Source: DASVDE01 sp963740065 | Lineage (GTDB): Bacteria; Actinomycetota; Thermoleophilia; Solirubrobacterales; 70-9 | NCBI GenBank assembly: GCA_963740065.1 | Contig: CAVUCS010000006.1 | Coordinates: 186,001 to 250,000 of the forward strand | DNA length: 64,000 bases | Direction: 5' to 3' | Shown here: piece by piece, positions 1 through 6,667 of the stretch | Layout of the letters: the number at the start of each line of letters is the position of its first letter | Position numbering within the stretch: position 1 is the first letter of the stretch | Translations under genes and position numbers: made by a program | The notes under the pieces: generated by a model | Seen by the model: the letters and a program-made list of their open reading frames with translations, nothing else | What the model was told of the DNA's origin: nothing | The model's database searches: none

Positions 1-913
1 CGAAGCTGCCGAGGCGGCCGCCGAGGTTGTCGATCATGTGGACGAGGACGGCCTCGCGGGTGGTGGGAACGACCGGGGAGCCATGTTCAAGGGAGCCGTG
101 GTGACTGAGGATGATGTGGAGCACCGCCTGGGCCAGGGAGGGTTCGAAGCCGGGAATCTCTTCGATCTGGCGGCGCACCTTGTAGTAACCGAGCGGGATC
201 TCGCCCTGGAGGCGTCCCGCGTCGGTGAGGTCGATCGCCATCAGGTCGTCGTTGTAGGCCTCGGTCTTGCCGATGTCGTGAAGGAGCGCCCCGGTGACGG
301 CGACGTCGCGGTCGATGCCCGGGAAGAAGGCGGCCGCCGCGCTGACCGCCTGGGCGACGGAGAGGGTGTGCTCAAGCAGCCCGTGGCGGTAAGCCTGGTG
401 GTAGACCTTCGCCGCCGGCGCGTCCTGGAAGCGCGCCCAGATCTCGGACCCCTCGCCGAAGAAGGCCTCGAGCAGCTCGCGTAGCTGTGGCTCCTGGACG
501 GTGCCGAGCAGGGCGCGCAGGTCGGTCTCCAGGCGGTCGAAGGAAATTTCCGACTCGGCGGCGAGGTCGGCCACGCGGTATTCCTCCGGCGCAGCCTCGC
601 GCAGCTCGGCGACCTTGATCTTGGAGCCCCAGCGTTCGCTGACCTCGAAGATCCCGGTTACGAAGACGGCGGAGCCGGAGCCGGCGAGCGCGTAGCGCGC
701 CTCGGCGTCCTCCCAGGAGACGGCCTCTACCGAGCCGCTGGCGTCACCGAGGCTGAGCCGCAGCCATGGCTCGCCGTTGCGCTTGCGGCGCAACTCCCGC
801 TCCCGCACGGCGTACACACCCTCGACCGGCTGGCCGTCGTCGAGGTCGCGCAGCGCCACTCGTTGTGGGGCCGAGGTGTCGGTGAGGGCCTGCTGAAACA
901 TCTCGACATTCAC
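1..913 (-). CDS. YhaM-like OB-fold/HD-domain 3'-5' exoribonuclease (3' end outside window)
   Basis: About 304 codons are visible; the C-terminus runs off the left edge. Residues about 20-105 read as an OB-fold nucleic-acid binding domain (VEGVYAVRERELRRK, then FVTGIFEVS). From about 170 an HD phosphohydrolase domain follows, with H177 in RHGLLEHTLSVA, the HD pair at 212-213 (ALLHDIGKT) and a second histidine pair in LSHHGSLEHGS near 271. OB followed by HD, ending in a PTTREAVLVHMIDNL segment, is the architecture of the YhaM family, which trims RNA and ssDNA from the 3' end with metal help. The start is either GTG at 913 or ATG at 901; neither has a strong ribosome site. It is the last gene of a leftward run behind the crcB pair. 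Family call firm, substrate inferred. Confidence 0.8.
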   Translation of the reverse strand, partial: MNVEMFQQALTDTSAPQRVALRDLDDGQPVEGVYAVRERELRRKRNGEPWLRLSLGDASGSVEAVSWEDAEARYALAGSGSAVFVTGIFEVSERWGSKIKVAELREAAPEEYRVADLAAESEISFDRLETDLRALLGTVQEPQLRELLEAFFGEGSEIWARFQDAPAAKVYHQAYRHGLLEHTLSVAQAVSAAAAFFPGIDRDVAVTGALLHDIGKTEAYNDDLMAIDLTDAGRLQGEIPLGYYKVRRQIEEIPGFEPSLAQAVLHIILSHHGSLEHGSPVVPTTREAVLVHMIDNLGGRLGSF

Positions 914-939
914 GGTAATGAGGGGGGCGGACGGCGCGC

Positions 940-1305
940 TCAGAACAGGCTGCCGACCCAGTGGCCGAGAGCGACGGCGGCGAAGCCGGCGACGAGAGAG
1001 ATGCCGAGGTTGAGCCGGGCCAAGCGCAGGTGGTCGGCGCCGGCGAGGCGGTGCGAGTCCAGCATCCAGGTGGAGAAGGTGGTGAAGGAGCCGATTCCGC
1101 CGCCGGCGACGATGACCAGCGCCTCGCCGCTGAGCGCGGCCCCGGCGACGAAGCCCAACGCCAGGGTGCCGGCCAGGTTGACCGCCAGGGTCGCCACCGG
1201 GAAGCGGCCCGGAGCGTGCATAGAAATCACTTCGTCGGCGACGAGCCGGGAGACGGCGGCAAAGCCTCCGACCGCCGCGACCATGACCCAGGCGAAGGCG
1301 CTCAT
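940..1305 (-). CDS. crcB: CrcB/FluC fluoride channel, second subunit
   Basis: 121-residue, four-helix membrane protein of the CrcB/FluC family, which exports fluoride as a dual-topology dimer. The diagnostic GxxGSFTTFSTWMLD stretch (about residues 75-90) carries the conserved TTFST motif, and TLAVNLAGTLALGF carries the pore asparagine. Start ATG at 1305 overlaps the stop of the preceding crcB by 4 nt, so the two are translationally coupled. Paired small crcB genes usually make heterodimers whose subunits insert in opposite orientations; that applies here by inference. Ordinary length for the family. Confidence 0.9.
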   Translation of the reverse strand: MSAFAWVMVAAVGGFAAVSRLVADEVISMHAPGRFPVATLAVNLAGTLALGFVAGAALSGEALVIVAGGGIGSFTTFSTWMLDSHRLAGADHLRLARLNLGISLVAGFAAVALGHWVGSLF

Positions 1306-1706
1306 CGGGCTGCCTCGGTGTGCTCGACCGCCCCGCCCGCTCGGACGAAGAGGAGGCCGCCGATCAGAGTGGCGCCGCAGTAGGCGGCGGCGAGCAGGAG
1401 ATCGCCGCGGTCGACCATCTCGTAGAGCTCCAGCTGCAGGGTGGAGAAGGTGGTCAAGGTGCCGCAAAAGCCGGTGGTCAGGAGGGGGTAGGAAAAACTG
1501 GCGCCGCCGCGGTCGTGCAAGCGGGCGACTATGTAGCCGAGCAGCAGGGCTCCGACCATGTTGACCGCGAAGGTCGGCCACGGCCACTGGCCGACGCCGG
1601 TCGGGAAGGCATCGGCCAACCCGACCCGAGCGAGCGCCCCAACCATGCCACCGAGATAAACGGCGGCCAGCTCTCGCCACTCAAAGGGAGGGAGTCGCAT
1701 CGGCAA
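1302..1706 (-). CDS. crcB: CrcB/FluC fluoride channel, first subunit
   Basis: 134-residue CrcB/FluC paralogue with FAVNMVGALLLGY (pore Asn) and GFCGTLTTFSTLQLE (TTFST motif). It precedes and overlaps the second crcB gene by 4 nt (ATGA). Two in-frame ATGs (1706 and 1700) are possible starts. I looked upstream for a fluoride riboswitch and found no room: the next gene ends 8 nt before this start. The pair is therefore probably transcribed with the HTH/nucleotidyltransferase genes or from a promoter inside them. Confidence 0.9.
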   Translation of the reverse strand: MPMRLPPFEWRELAAVYLGGMVGALARVGLADAFPTGVGQWPWPTFAVNMVGALLLGYIVARLHDRGGASFSYPLLTTGFCGTLTTFSTLQLELYEMVDRGDLLLAAAYCGATLIGGLLFVRAGGAVEHTEAAR

Positions 1707-1714
1707 GGCTTCTA

Positions 1715-2248
1715 TCAGCCGGCCCGCGCGATGACGCCCGCCAGCATGCGCTTGACCGAGTCGCGCCGAGAGTCCTCAACCGGCAGGTCACCCACTCGGC
1801 GTTGCAGCTCCGCCGGATCGGCGAGGTTGTGGCGAAGCGCCTCCTCGACGAAATCCCAGTCGCGTTCTCGCCCGGCAACGCACTTGGAAATCAGAAGGTC
1901 ATGGATCTCAAGGCACCAACCGGTCGCGCCCCCGGTGTTTTCGTTTTGCACTCGGATCAACCGCTGCTCCCACCCGCTTGGCGCAGTTGCCGTCTCCGGC
2001 CCGACCGCGTGCGCGTAGTAGCCGAAGGTCGACTCGAAATAGGAGCCGTCGCCGAGGCTGCCTTCGATTTCGTCGCTGTTCTCCGGATGGTTGCGGGGAT
2101 AGACGTCTGCCTCCTTAGAGACCAGAAGAGACTCGGGGGCGTTTGGAAACTGGCCGAGGATCGCCTGGCTCCCCACGATCACCAACTCGTCGTCCCCGGC
2201 CACCGCGGCGGCGGCGCGAATTACGTGTTCGAGCTCATCACGACGCAT
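1715..2248 (-). CDS. DUF6036-type nucleotidyltransferase-fold protein
   Basis: 177 residues. The N-terminal LVIVGSQAILGQFP (about 22-36) is the glycine-serine helix of a minimal nucleotidyltransferase fold, followed by the acidic strand SKEADVYPRN (about 44-53) expected to hold metal ligands. A conserved LEIHDLLISKCVAGRERDWDFVEEAL helix region sits at about 113-138. Proteins of this type (DUF6036) resemble AbiEii/MNT-like toxins. It starts 6 nt after the stop of an HTH gene, so the two form an operon. This looks like a toxin-antitoxin-like or regulatory pair; the activity is not established from sequence. The second acidic metal ligand is not obvious to me. Confidence 0.7.
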   Translation of the reverse strand: MRRDELEHVIRAAAAVAGDDELVIVGSQAILGQFPNAPESLLVSKEADVYPRNHPENSDEIEGSLGDGSYFESTFGYYAHAVGPETATAPSGWEQRLIRVQNENTGGATGWCLEIHDLLISKCVAGRERDWDFVEEALRHNLADPAELQRRVGDLPVEDSRRDSVKRMLAGVIARAG

Positions 2249-2254
2249 AGCCGA

Positions 2255-2959
2255 TCAGTGGATCGCCTCGATGATTCGCCGGCGCTCCTCCTCATTGAGG
2301 ACGCCGGCGAAGGGACCGTTCTGACGGAGATCCCGACCCTCTTCGTCATCGGCTGAGATTGCCCGTGCGACATCGGGCAGCGGGCGGGCAAGGAGCTGGC
2401 GCCATCGCTCGGCATATCGAGGGTGCAGACGTCGATCGGCGGCCAAGCTCTCAATCCGCTCCCGGGCGTCGTCGACCGTCTGCTCGTTCAAGCGCGCGGC
2501 GACCTCCCGGTGGTAGGCGAGGGCGCGCCGCTCGGCGGTCCTATGACCTTGCGGTTGGCGCGGGGATGCCGCCACTTGCGAGACGGGGTCCGGAGCGACG
2601 CTCTCCGCATCCCTCCGCCTCTCCTCCAGCGCAGCAGCGAGGAGGCGATGTTCCTTCCCGCGCCGCTTCAGTTCATCGATCGCCTCGCGCACCTCGATCA
2701 CGAACTGGCGCGGGACCTCCGTGCGCCCGGTGGGGGTTAGAAGGACAGGAATGCGACCGACCGCGACCCAGCGATCGAGGGCGGTCTGGCTGACTCCAAG
2801 GATTCGAGCGGCTCGCGAACGGGAGAGGGCCGGGCCAAGGCGGGCCTCCAGGTCGCGGCGAACGGGTGCCACATCACGAGCCGCCGCGGGCACTCGCTCG
2901 GCGCGACGCAGCCGAATCACGTTGCGCGCGAGTTTCTCGCTTTCGATGACGCTTGGCAT
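2255..2959 (-). CDS. HTH DNA-binding protein, partner of the DUF6036 nucleotidyltransferase
   Basis: 234 residues. The segment LSRSRAARILGVSQTALDRW (about 45-64) is a helix-turn-helix, followed by a MerR/excisionase-like wing (VAVGRIPVLLTPTGRTEVP) and then a long charged, helical region rich in Arg/Glu that may dimerise. Start ATG at 2959 has GGGTGG just upstream. An imperfect inverted repeat at 2974-3008, immediately upstream of the start, is a plausible autoregulatory operator. Together with the nucleotidyltransferase 6 nt downstream it is most simply read as the antitoxin/repressor of a two-gene module. I do not recognise a named family. Confidence 0.65.
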   Translation of the reverse strand: MPSVIESEKLARNVIRLRRAERVPAAARDVAPVRRDLEARLGPALSRSRAARILGVSQTALDRWVAVGRIPVLLTPTGRTEVPRQFVIEVREAIDELKRRGKEHRLLAAALEERRRDAESVAPDPVSQVAASPRQPQGHRTAERRALAYHREVAARLNEQTVDDARERIESLAADRRLHPRYAERWRQLLARPLPDVARAISADDEEGRDLRQNGPFAGVLNEEERRRIIEAIH

Positions 2960-2973
2960 CCACCCATGTTAGG

Positions 2974-3008
2974 GAACTTGAGGAAAATGAGCATATTTTC
3001 TTAAGTTC
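2974..3008. promoter_or_regulatory. Imperfect inverted repeat, candidate operator of the HTH/nucleotidyltransferase module
   Basis: Left arm GAACTTGAGGAAAAT and right arm ATTTTCTTAAGTTC are complementary apart from small bulges. The AT-rich dyad is striking in this high-GC context. It lies about 15 nt upstream of the HTH start codon (2959, minus strand), between that gene and the divergent arsR, where a repressor site would sit. Confidence 0.5.
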
Positions 3009-3023
3009 TTACGCCTGGGTAAG

Positions 3024-3048
3024 ATTCATTGAAATTCATCAATGAATT
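3024..3048. promoter_or_regulatory. ArsR-type operator upstream of arsR
   Basis: ATTCATTGA, a 6-nt spacer, then TCAATGAAT form a perfect 9-bp inverted repeat at 3024-3047; a nested 7-bp repeat (AATTCAT/ATGAATT) shares the right arm and ends at 3048. This is the kind of AT-rich 12-2-12-like dyad bound by ArsR/SmtB repressors and lies just in front of arsR. An ATG at 3042 lies inside the dyad, which argues that translation starts at the later GTG (3066). Confidence 0.7.
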
Positions 3049-3065
3049 GTGTTAGGTTCCCCGCC

Positions 3066-3464
3066 GTGTCCGAACTTCCCGTGATCGAGTGCTGCACGCC
3101 GCTTGCCGGTTCGTCGCTTGACGATGAGCGGGCCGGGGAGATTGAGGCGGTGATCAAGGCGCTCGCCGATCGTCACCGGCTGCGGATCGTCAACCTCTTG
3201 CTTCGAGCGGGAGGCGAGCCAGTCTGCGTCTGCGAGATCCGTCCCCAGCTCGGGCTCTCGCAGGGCACCGTCAGCTACCACCTCAAGCAGCTGGTCGAGG
3301 CGGGGTTGATCGAGCGCAAGCGGCGCGGCACCTACAGCTACTTCAGCCTGGTGCCCGGCGCGCTGGATTCAGTCCGCGAGGTGTTCTCCGCCCCCGCGCG
3401 GATCGAGCCGGCGCCCGTCGAGCCGGTTCCGGCCTCGAAAAAGCGCGCCGCTCGCTGCTGCTGA
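3066..3464 (+). CDS. arsR: ArsR-family metalloregulator
   Basis: About 132 residues from GTG 3066. The winged helix contains EPVCVCEIRPQLGLSQGTVSYHLKQLVEAGLIERKRRGTYSYF; the CVC pair on the DNA-recognition side matches the ELCVCDL-type As(III) site of ArsR repressors. Additional thiols are an N-terminal CC (IECCTP) and a C-terminal CC at the very end. The function expected is repression of the downstream aquaporin and arsenate reductase genes until trivalent arsenic binds. The alternative start ATG 3042 would place the first codons inside the operator. The aquaporin gene follows 7 nt after the stop. Confidence 0.85.
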   Translation: MSELPVIECCTPLAGSSLDDERAGEIEAVIKALADRHRLRIVNLLLRAGGEPVCVCEIRPQLGLSQGTVSYHLKQLVEAGLIERKRRGTYSYFSLVPGALDSVREVFSAPARIEPAPVEPVPASKKRAARCC

Positions 3465-3471
3465 CCCGCTG

Positions 3472-4149
3472 GTGGACGAGCGTCCGAACCTCCCTCGCCG
3501 CGCCGCCGCCGAAGCGTTCGGCGCCTTCGCCTTGGTCTTCGCCGGTTGCGGGGCGATCGTCACCGACACGGTGCACGAGGGGGTGCTGGGGGCGGTCGGC
3601 GTCGCCCTCGTCTTCGGCCTGGTGATCATGGCGATGGTCTACGCCACCGGCCACCTCTCCGGCGCCCACCTCAATCCGGCGGTGACGCTGGCCTTCGCCC
3701 TCACTCGGCACTTCCCCGGTCGCGAGGCAGCCGCATACATCGGCGCCCAGCTGCTCGGAGCGATCGCCGCCGCCGCCCTGCTGCTGGCGGTCTGGCCGAG
3801 TCAGCCGGCCGCGCTCGGCACCACCCTGCCCTCGGTCGGAGCCGGCAGCGCCGTCGTCTACGAGGTGGTGCTGACCGCCTTCCTGATGTTCACGATCATG
3901 GCGGTGGCGACCGACACCCGTGCGGTCGGCGCCGGCGCGGCAATCGCGATCGGCGGCACGGTCGGTCTCGATGCCCTCTTCGGCGGGCCGATCACCGGCG
4001 CCTCAATGAACCCGGCGCGCTCGATCGGCCCGGCGCTCGTCTCCGGCACCACACACGACCTCTGGATCTACATCGTCGCCCCGATCGCGGGCGCTGCCCT
4101 CGGCGCCCTCGCCTACCAACTCGTCCGCGGAGGCCAAGCGGTCGCATGA
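3472..4149 (+). CDS. MIP-family aquaporin/aquaglyceroporin, probable arsenite channel (AqpS-like)
   Basis: 225 residues, six hydrophobic helices and both pore half-helices: HLSGAHLNPAVTLAF (first NPA, about residue 66) and ITGASMNPARSIGPAL (second NPA, about 182). Start is GTG 3472, seven bases after arsR stops. Aquaglyceroporins between arsR and arsC replace an ArsB/Acr3 pump in some bacteria: arsenate is reduced inside and arsenite leaves down its gradient through the channel. That role here is inferred from neighbours; no arsB or acr3 is in the window. A long hairpin repeat follows 16 nt after the stop. Confidence 0.88.
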   Translation: MDERPNLPRRAAAEAFGAFALVFAGCGAIVTDTVHEGVLGAVGVALVFGLVIMAMVYATGHLSGAHLNPAVTLAFALTRHFPGREAAAYIGAQLLGAIAAAALLLAVWPSQPAALGTTLPSVGAGSAVVYEVVLTAFLMFTIMAVATDTRAVGAGAAIAIGGTVGLDALFGGPITGASMNPARSIGPALVSGTTHDLWIYIVAPIAGAALGALAYQLVRGGQAVA

Positions 4150-4165
4150 CACCCCGCCCGACGAC

Positions 4166-4214
4166 GTTCCGCTGCGACTTATCCCTGACATACAGGGATA
4201 AGTCGCAGCGGAAC
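4166..4214. repeat. Hairpin repeat family A, copy 1
   Basis: Perfect 22-bp stem (4166-4187 with 4193-4214), loop ACATA. The arm begins GTTCCGCTGCGACTTATC. It lies inside the ars operon, 16 nt after the aquaporin stop and 23 nt before arsC. Three more copies occur at 39153-39197, 42780-42826 and 52716-52760. There is no T-tract after the stem, so it is not a classical intrinsic terminator. Confidence 0.9.
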
Positions 4215-4237
4215 GGGGAGGAGGTCTTGCCGTCGCT

Positions 4238-4633
4238 ATGAGCCGCGCGCTCTTCGTCTGCCTGCACAACGCCGGGCGCTCGCAGATGAGCGAGGCGCTC
4301 TTCACGCGCGCCGCCGGCGGACGCCATGAGGCGCGCTCGGCCGGTACCACCCCCGGCGACCGCGTCCACCCGGAGGTGGTCGAGGCGATGAACGAGCTGG
4401 GGATCGACCTCTCGGCCCGCGTCCCCCACAAGCTCAGCCGTGAGGACGCCGAGTGGGCCGATGTCGTGGTGACGATGGGCTGCGGCGATGAGTGCCCCTA
4501 CATCCCCGGGGTGCGCTACCTCGATTGGGACCTCCCCGACCCCAAGGGCCGCCCCCTCGAGGAGGTCCGCCAAACCCGAGATGAGATCGAGCGGCGGGTC
4601 GTCGAGCTGGTGGACGAGCTGAACGAGGCGTAA
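4238..4633 (+). CDS. arsC: Arsenate reductase, LMW-phosphatase/thioredoxin type
   Basis: 131 residues. The P-loop VCLHNAGRSQMSEALF contains nucleophile Cys8 and Arg14. The redox pair is Cys82 and Cys86 (MGCGDECPYIPG), and the conserved acidic segment is DWDLPDP. This is the low-molecular-weight phosphatase-type ArsC that passes electrons via Cys8, Cys82 and Cys86 to thioredoxin, converting arsenate to arsenite. It follows arsR and the aquaporin in the same direction, separated from the latter by a hairpin repeat. A GGAGGAGG about 13 nt upstream is somewhat far from the ATG for an optimal ribosome site. Confidence 0.92.
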   Translation: MSRALFVCLHNAGRSQMSEALFTRAAGGRHEARSAGTTPGDRVHPEVVEAMNELGIDLSARVPHKLSREDAEWADVVVTMGCGDECPYIPGVRYLDWDLPDPKGRPLEEVRQTRDEIERRVVELVDELNEA

Positions 4634-4671
4634 GCCTCGGTCTTCAGGGAATCTGGCAGAGTCGGGCGGCG

Positions 4672-5547
4672 ATGAGGCTCTGTCGTTTCGTTTCCGCCGA
4701 GGGCGCGCCCGCGCTCGGCGTGGTTGAAGGCGAGGAGGTCGCCGACCTCTCCTCGACCGGCGTGCCGGCCGACCCCGCCACGGCGCTGGATGCGATCGGC
4801 GCGGGGCAACTCGCCAAGCTGGCGGCTGCGGCGCCGCGCCGAGCGCTGGAGGAAACGCGCCTGCTGGCTCCGGCCGAGCCGCGTAAGTACCTGGCGATCG
4901 CGCTCAACTACCGCGACCACATCGCCGAGACCGGGATGGACGCGCCGGAGGTCCCGACCTTCTTCAACAAGCAGGTGACCTGCGTCGTCGGCCACGGTGC
5001 CGAGATCCACATGCCCAAGGTCTCGACCTTTCTCGACTACGAGGGGGAGCTGGCCCTGGTGATCGGGCGCCGCTGCCGGCATGTGCCGGTGGAGAGGGCG
5101 CACGAGGTGATCGCCGGCTACACCTGCGCCAACGACGTGACCGTGCGCGACTGGCAGGCCCAGGCCAAAACGATGACGATCGGCAAGTCCTTCGACACCC
5201 ACGGTCCGCTCGGCCCCTGGCTGGTGACCGCCGACGAGCTGGGCAATCCGCATGACTTGAGAATCCGCTGCTTCGTCGACGACGATCTGCGCCAGGACGG
5301 CAGCACTTCCCAGATGGTCTTCGACTGCTTCGAGCAGGTAGCCCATCTCTCCGAGGCATTCACCCTCGAGCCCGGCGACGTGATCGCCACCGGCACGCCA
5401 GCCGGCGTCGGCATTGGTCGCAGACCGATCCGCGACAACCTGCTGAAAGTCGGGACCACGGTCCGCGTCGAGATCGAAGGCATCGGCGAGCTCGCCAACA
5501 CCGTGATCGAAGAGCCGGAGGGCTATCTCGCCGGCGAAGGGGTCTAA
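4672..5547 (+). CDS. Fumarylacetoacetate hydrolase (FAH) family protein
   Basis: 291 residues. The catalytic FAH domain starts near residue 70 with YLAIALNYRDHIAETG; metal-binding acidic residues lie in FLDYEGELALVIGRRCR and YTCANDVTVRDWQ; the C-terminal TGTPAGVGIGR glycine motif is present. Enzymes of this family hydrolyse or decarboxylate 3-ketoacids and isomerise 2-hydroxyhepta-2,4-dienedioate during aromatic catabolism; some are oxaloacetate decarboxylases or acylpyruvases. No aromatic-degradation genes are adjacent, so the substrate is open. Its stop overlaps the stop of the convergent GGDEF gene by 4 nt. Confidence 0.85.
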   Translation: MRLCRFVSAEGAPALGVVEGEEVADLSSTGVPADPATALDAIGAGQLAKLAAAAPRRALEETRLLAPAEPRKYLAIALNYRDHIAETGMDAPEVPTFFNKQVTCVVGHGAEIHMPKVSTFLDYEGELALVIGRRCRHVPVERAHEVIAGYTCANDVTVRDWQAQAKTMTIGKSFDTHGPLGPWLVTADELGNPHDLRIRCFVDDDLRQDGSTSQMVFDCFEQVAHLSEAFTLEPGDVIATGTPAGVGIGRRPIRDNLLKVGTTVRVEIEGIGELANTVIEEPEGYLAGEGV

Positions 5548-6587
5548 CGCGCTCGACGCTCAAGCATGTCGGCGTCGGCGCGATTGACAAGCGTCACCAG
5601 CGTGTCGCCCCGCTCCAGGGAGGCAAAACCGGCGCTGATCGAAACGCGCGGCTGCTTGCACCCGAGGTCGCCTTGGGCGCCTTCAATACGCTGCTGCGCA
5701 TCGTGCAAAGTGAGGCCCGTGATGGGTGCGATGAATTCATCGCCGCCCCATCGAATGATCGGATCGTAGGGACGGACCCTTGCCTGGAGCGCGCCAAATA
5801 CGTCGCGTAGAAGAGCGTCGCCGGCCGCGTGCCCATGACGGTCGTTTGTCTCCTTGAGCTTGTCGGCATCGACGAATACGAGTGTGAGAATTCCATCCGC
5901 ACGATGGGCTCGCTCGATCTCATGGCGCAGGAGGATCTCACCCATCCCGCGCCGGTAGGCCCCGGTCAACTCATCCAGATGGGACCGCTGCACTTCCGCT
6001 TGGAGCAGTTTGCGGTCCCGTTCCGCCGCCTCACGGTCCTGCGCCGCCCGCCTGCGATCGGCCGCCGCCTTTGCGCGTGCTTCCGCCGCCCTCTTCCGCG
6101 CGCCGGCGGCCACCTTGAGCGCCTCCGCCACCTCCGGGTTCAAATCGCGGACGCCGTCGGCCATCTCCGTGGCCGCTCGATCGGCAGCTTCGGCCTCCGC
6201 GTCGCGCTCATCCGCCAGCGCATCCCGCTTGCGAGCTATCTCGTCACGGCGGGCTGCCTGTTCCCCGCGCTCGTCGGCGATCAGCGTCCGGACAACGCCC
6301 GTCGCGGCACGAGCCAATGTGCTTTTCCCTCGCGCCTCCTGGGCCTGCTCATGCGCGCGGGCCTCGGCATTGTCGGGCTCGCCGGCCGCGAAATCCAAGT
6401 CCGCGGCAGCCTGATCCAAATCGGAGACCCGCTGATCGGCCTCTGCCGCGACCTGGTCGCGGTCAGACAAGGTCTGGTCGGTATCCGAAGCGGTCTGGTC
6501 TGCCTCGGAAACCGTCTGGTCGGAATCTGAGGCAATTCTGTCCGCTTCCGGTCGGGAAATGCGCCACCGTCGGGGAAAAAATCCCAT
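5544..6587 (-). CDS. GGDEF-domain protein with DQ-heptad N-terminal repeats (predicted diguanylate cyclase)
   Basis: 347 residues, no membrane helix. Residues about 15-70 are a run of seven-residue repeats of the form SD-x-DQT-x (SDSDQTV, SEADQTA, SDTDQTL, SDRDQVA). About 75-190 is a long charged coiled-coil (Ala/Arg/Glu rich). The C-terminal 155 residues are a GGDEF domain with FVDADKLKETNDRHGH (metal/substrate site) and RWGGDEFIA (intact signature), so c-di-GMP synthesis is expected. No RxxD inhibitory site is obvious five residues before GGDEF. The heptads suggest regulated self-association rather than ligand sensing. Confidence 0.85.
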   Translation of the reverse strand: MGFFPRRWRISRPEADRIASDSDQTVSEADQTASDTDQTLSDRDQVAAEADQRVSDLDQAAADLDFAAGEPDNAEARAHEQAQEARGKSTLARAATGVVRTLIADERGEQAARRDEIARKRDALADERDAEAEAADRAATEMADGVRDLNPEVAEALKVAAGARKRAAEARAKAAADRRRAAQDREAAERDRKLLQAEVQRSHLDELTGAYRRGMGEILLRHEIERAHRADGILTLVFVDADKLKETNDRHGHAAGDALLRDVFGALQARVRPYDPIIRWGGDEFIAPITGLTLHDAQQRIEGAQGDLGCKQPRVSISAGFASLERGDTLVTLVNRADADMLERRAR

Positions 6588-6667
6588 TTACGTTCCCTAT
6601 GGAACAGGTTGATCAAATAACTTTCTCGATTAATAGAAGGTACACCCACAAACGGGTGCCGCGCCGA

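Noticed and set aside
1707..1714. Fluoride riboswitch in front of crcB
   Set aside because: Only 8 nt separate crcB from the upstream gene, and no aptamer consensus is seen in the 3' end of that gene.
4166..4214. Calling family A hairpins classical Rho-independent terminators
   Set aside because: Stems lack a following T-tract on either strand and copy 1 sits inside an operon; kept as repeats with unknown role.
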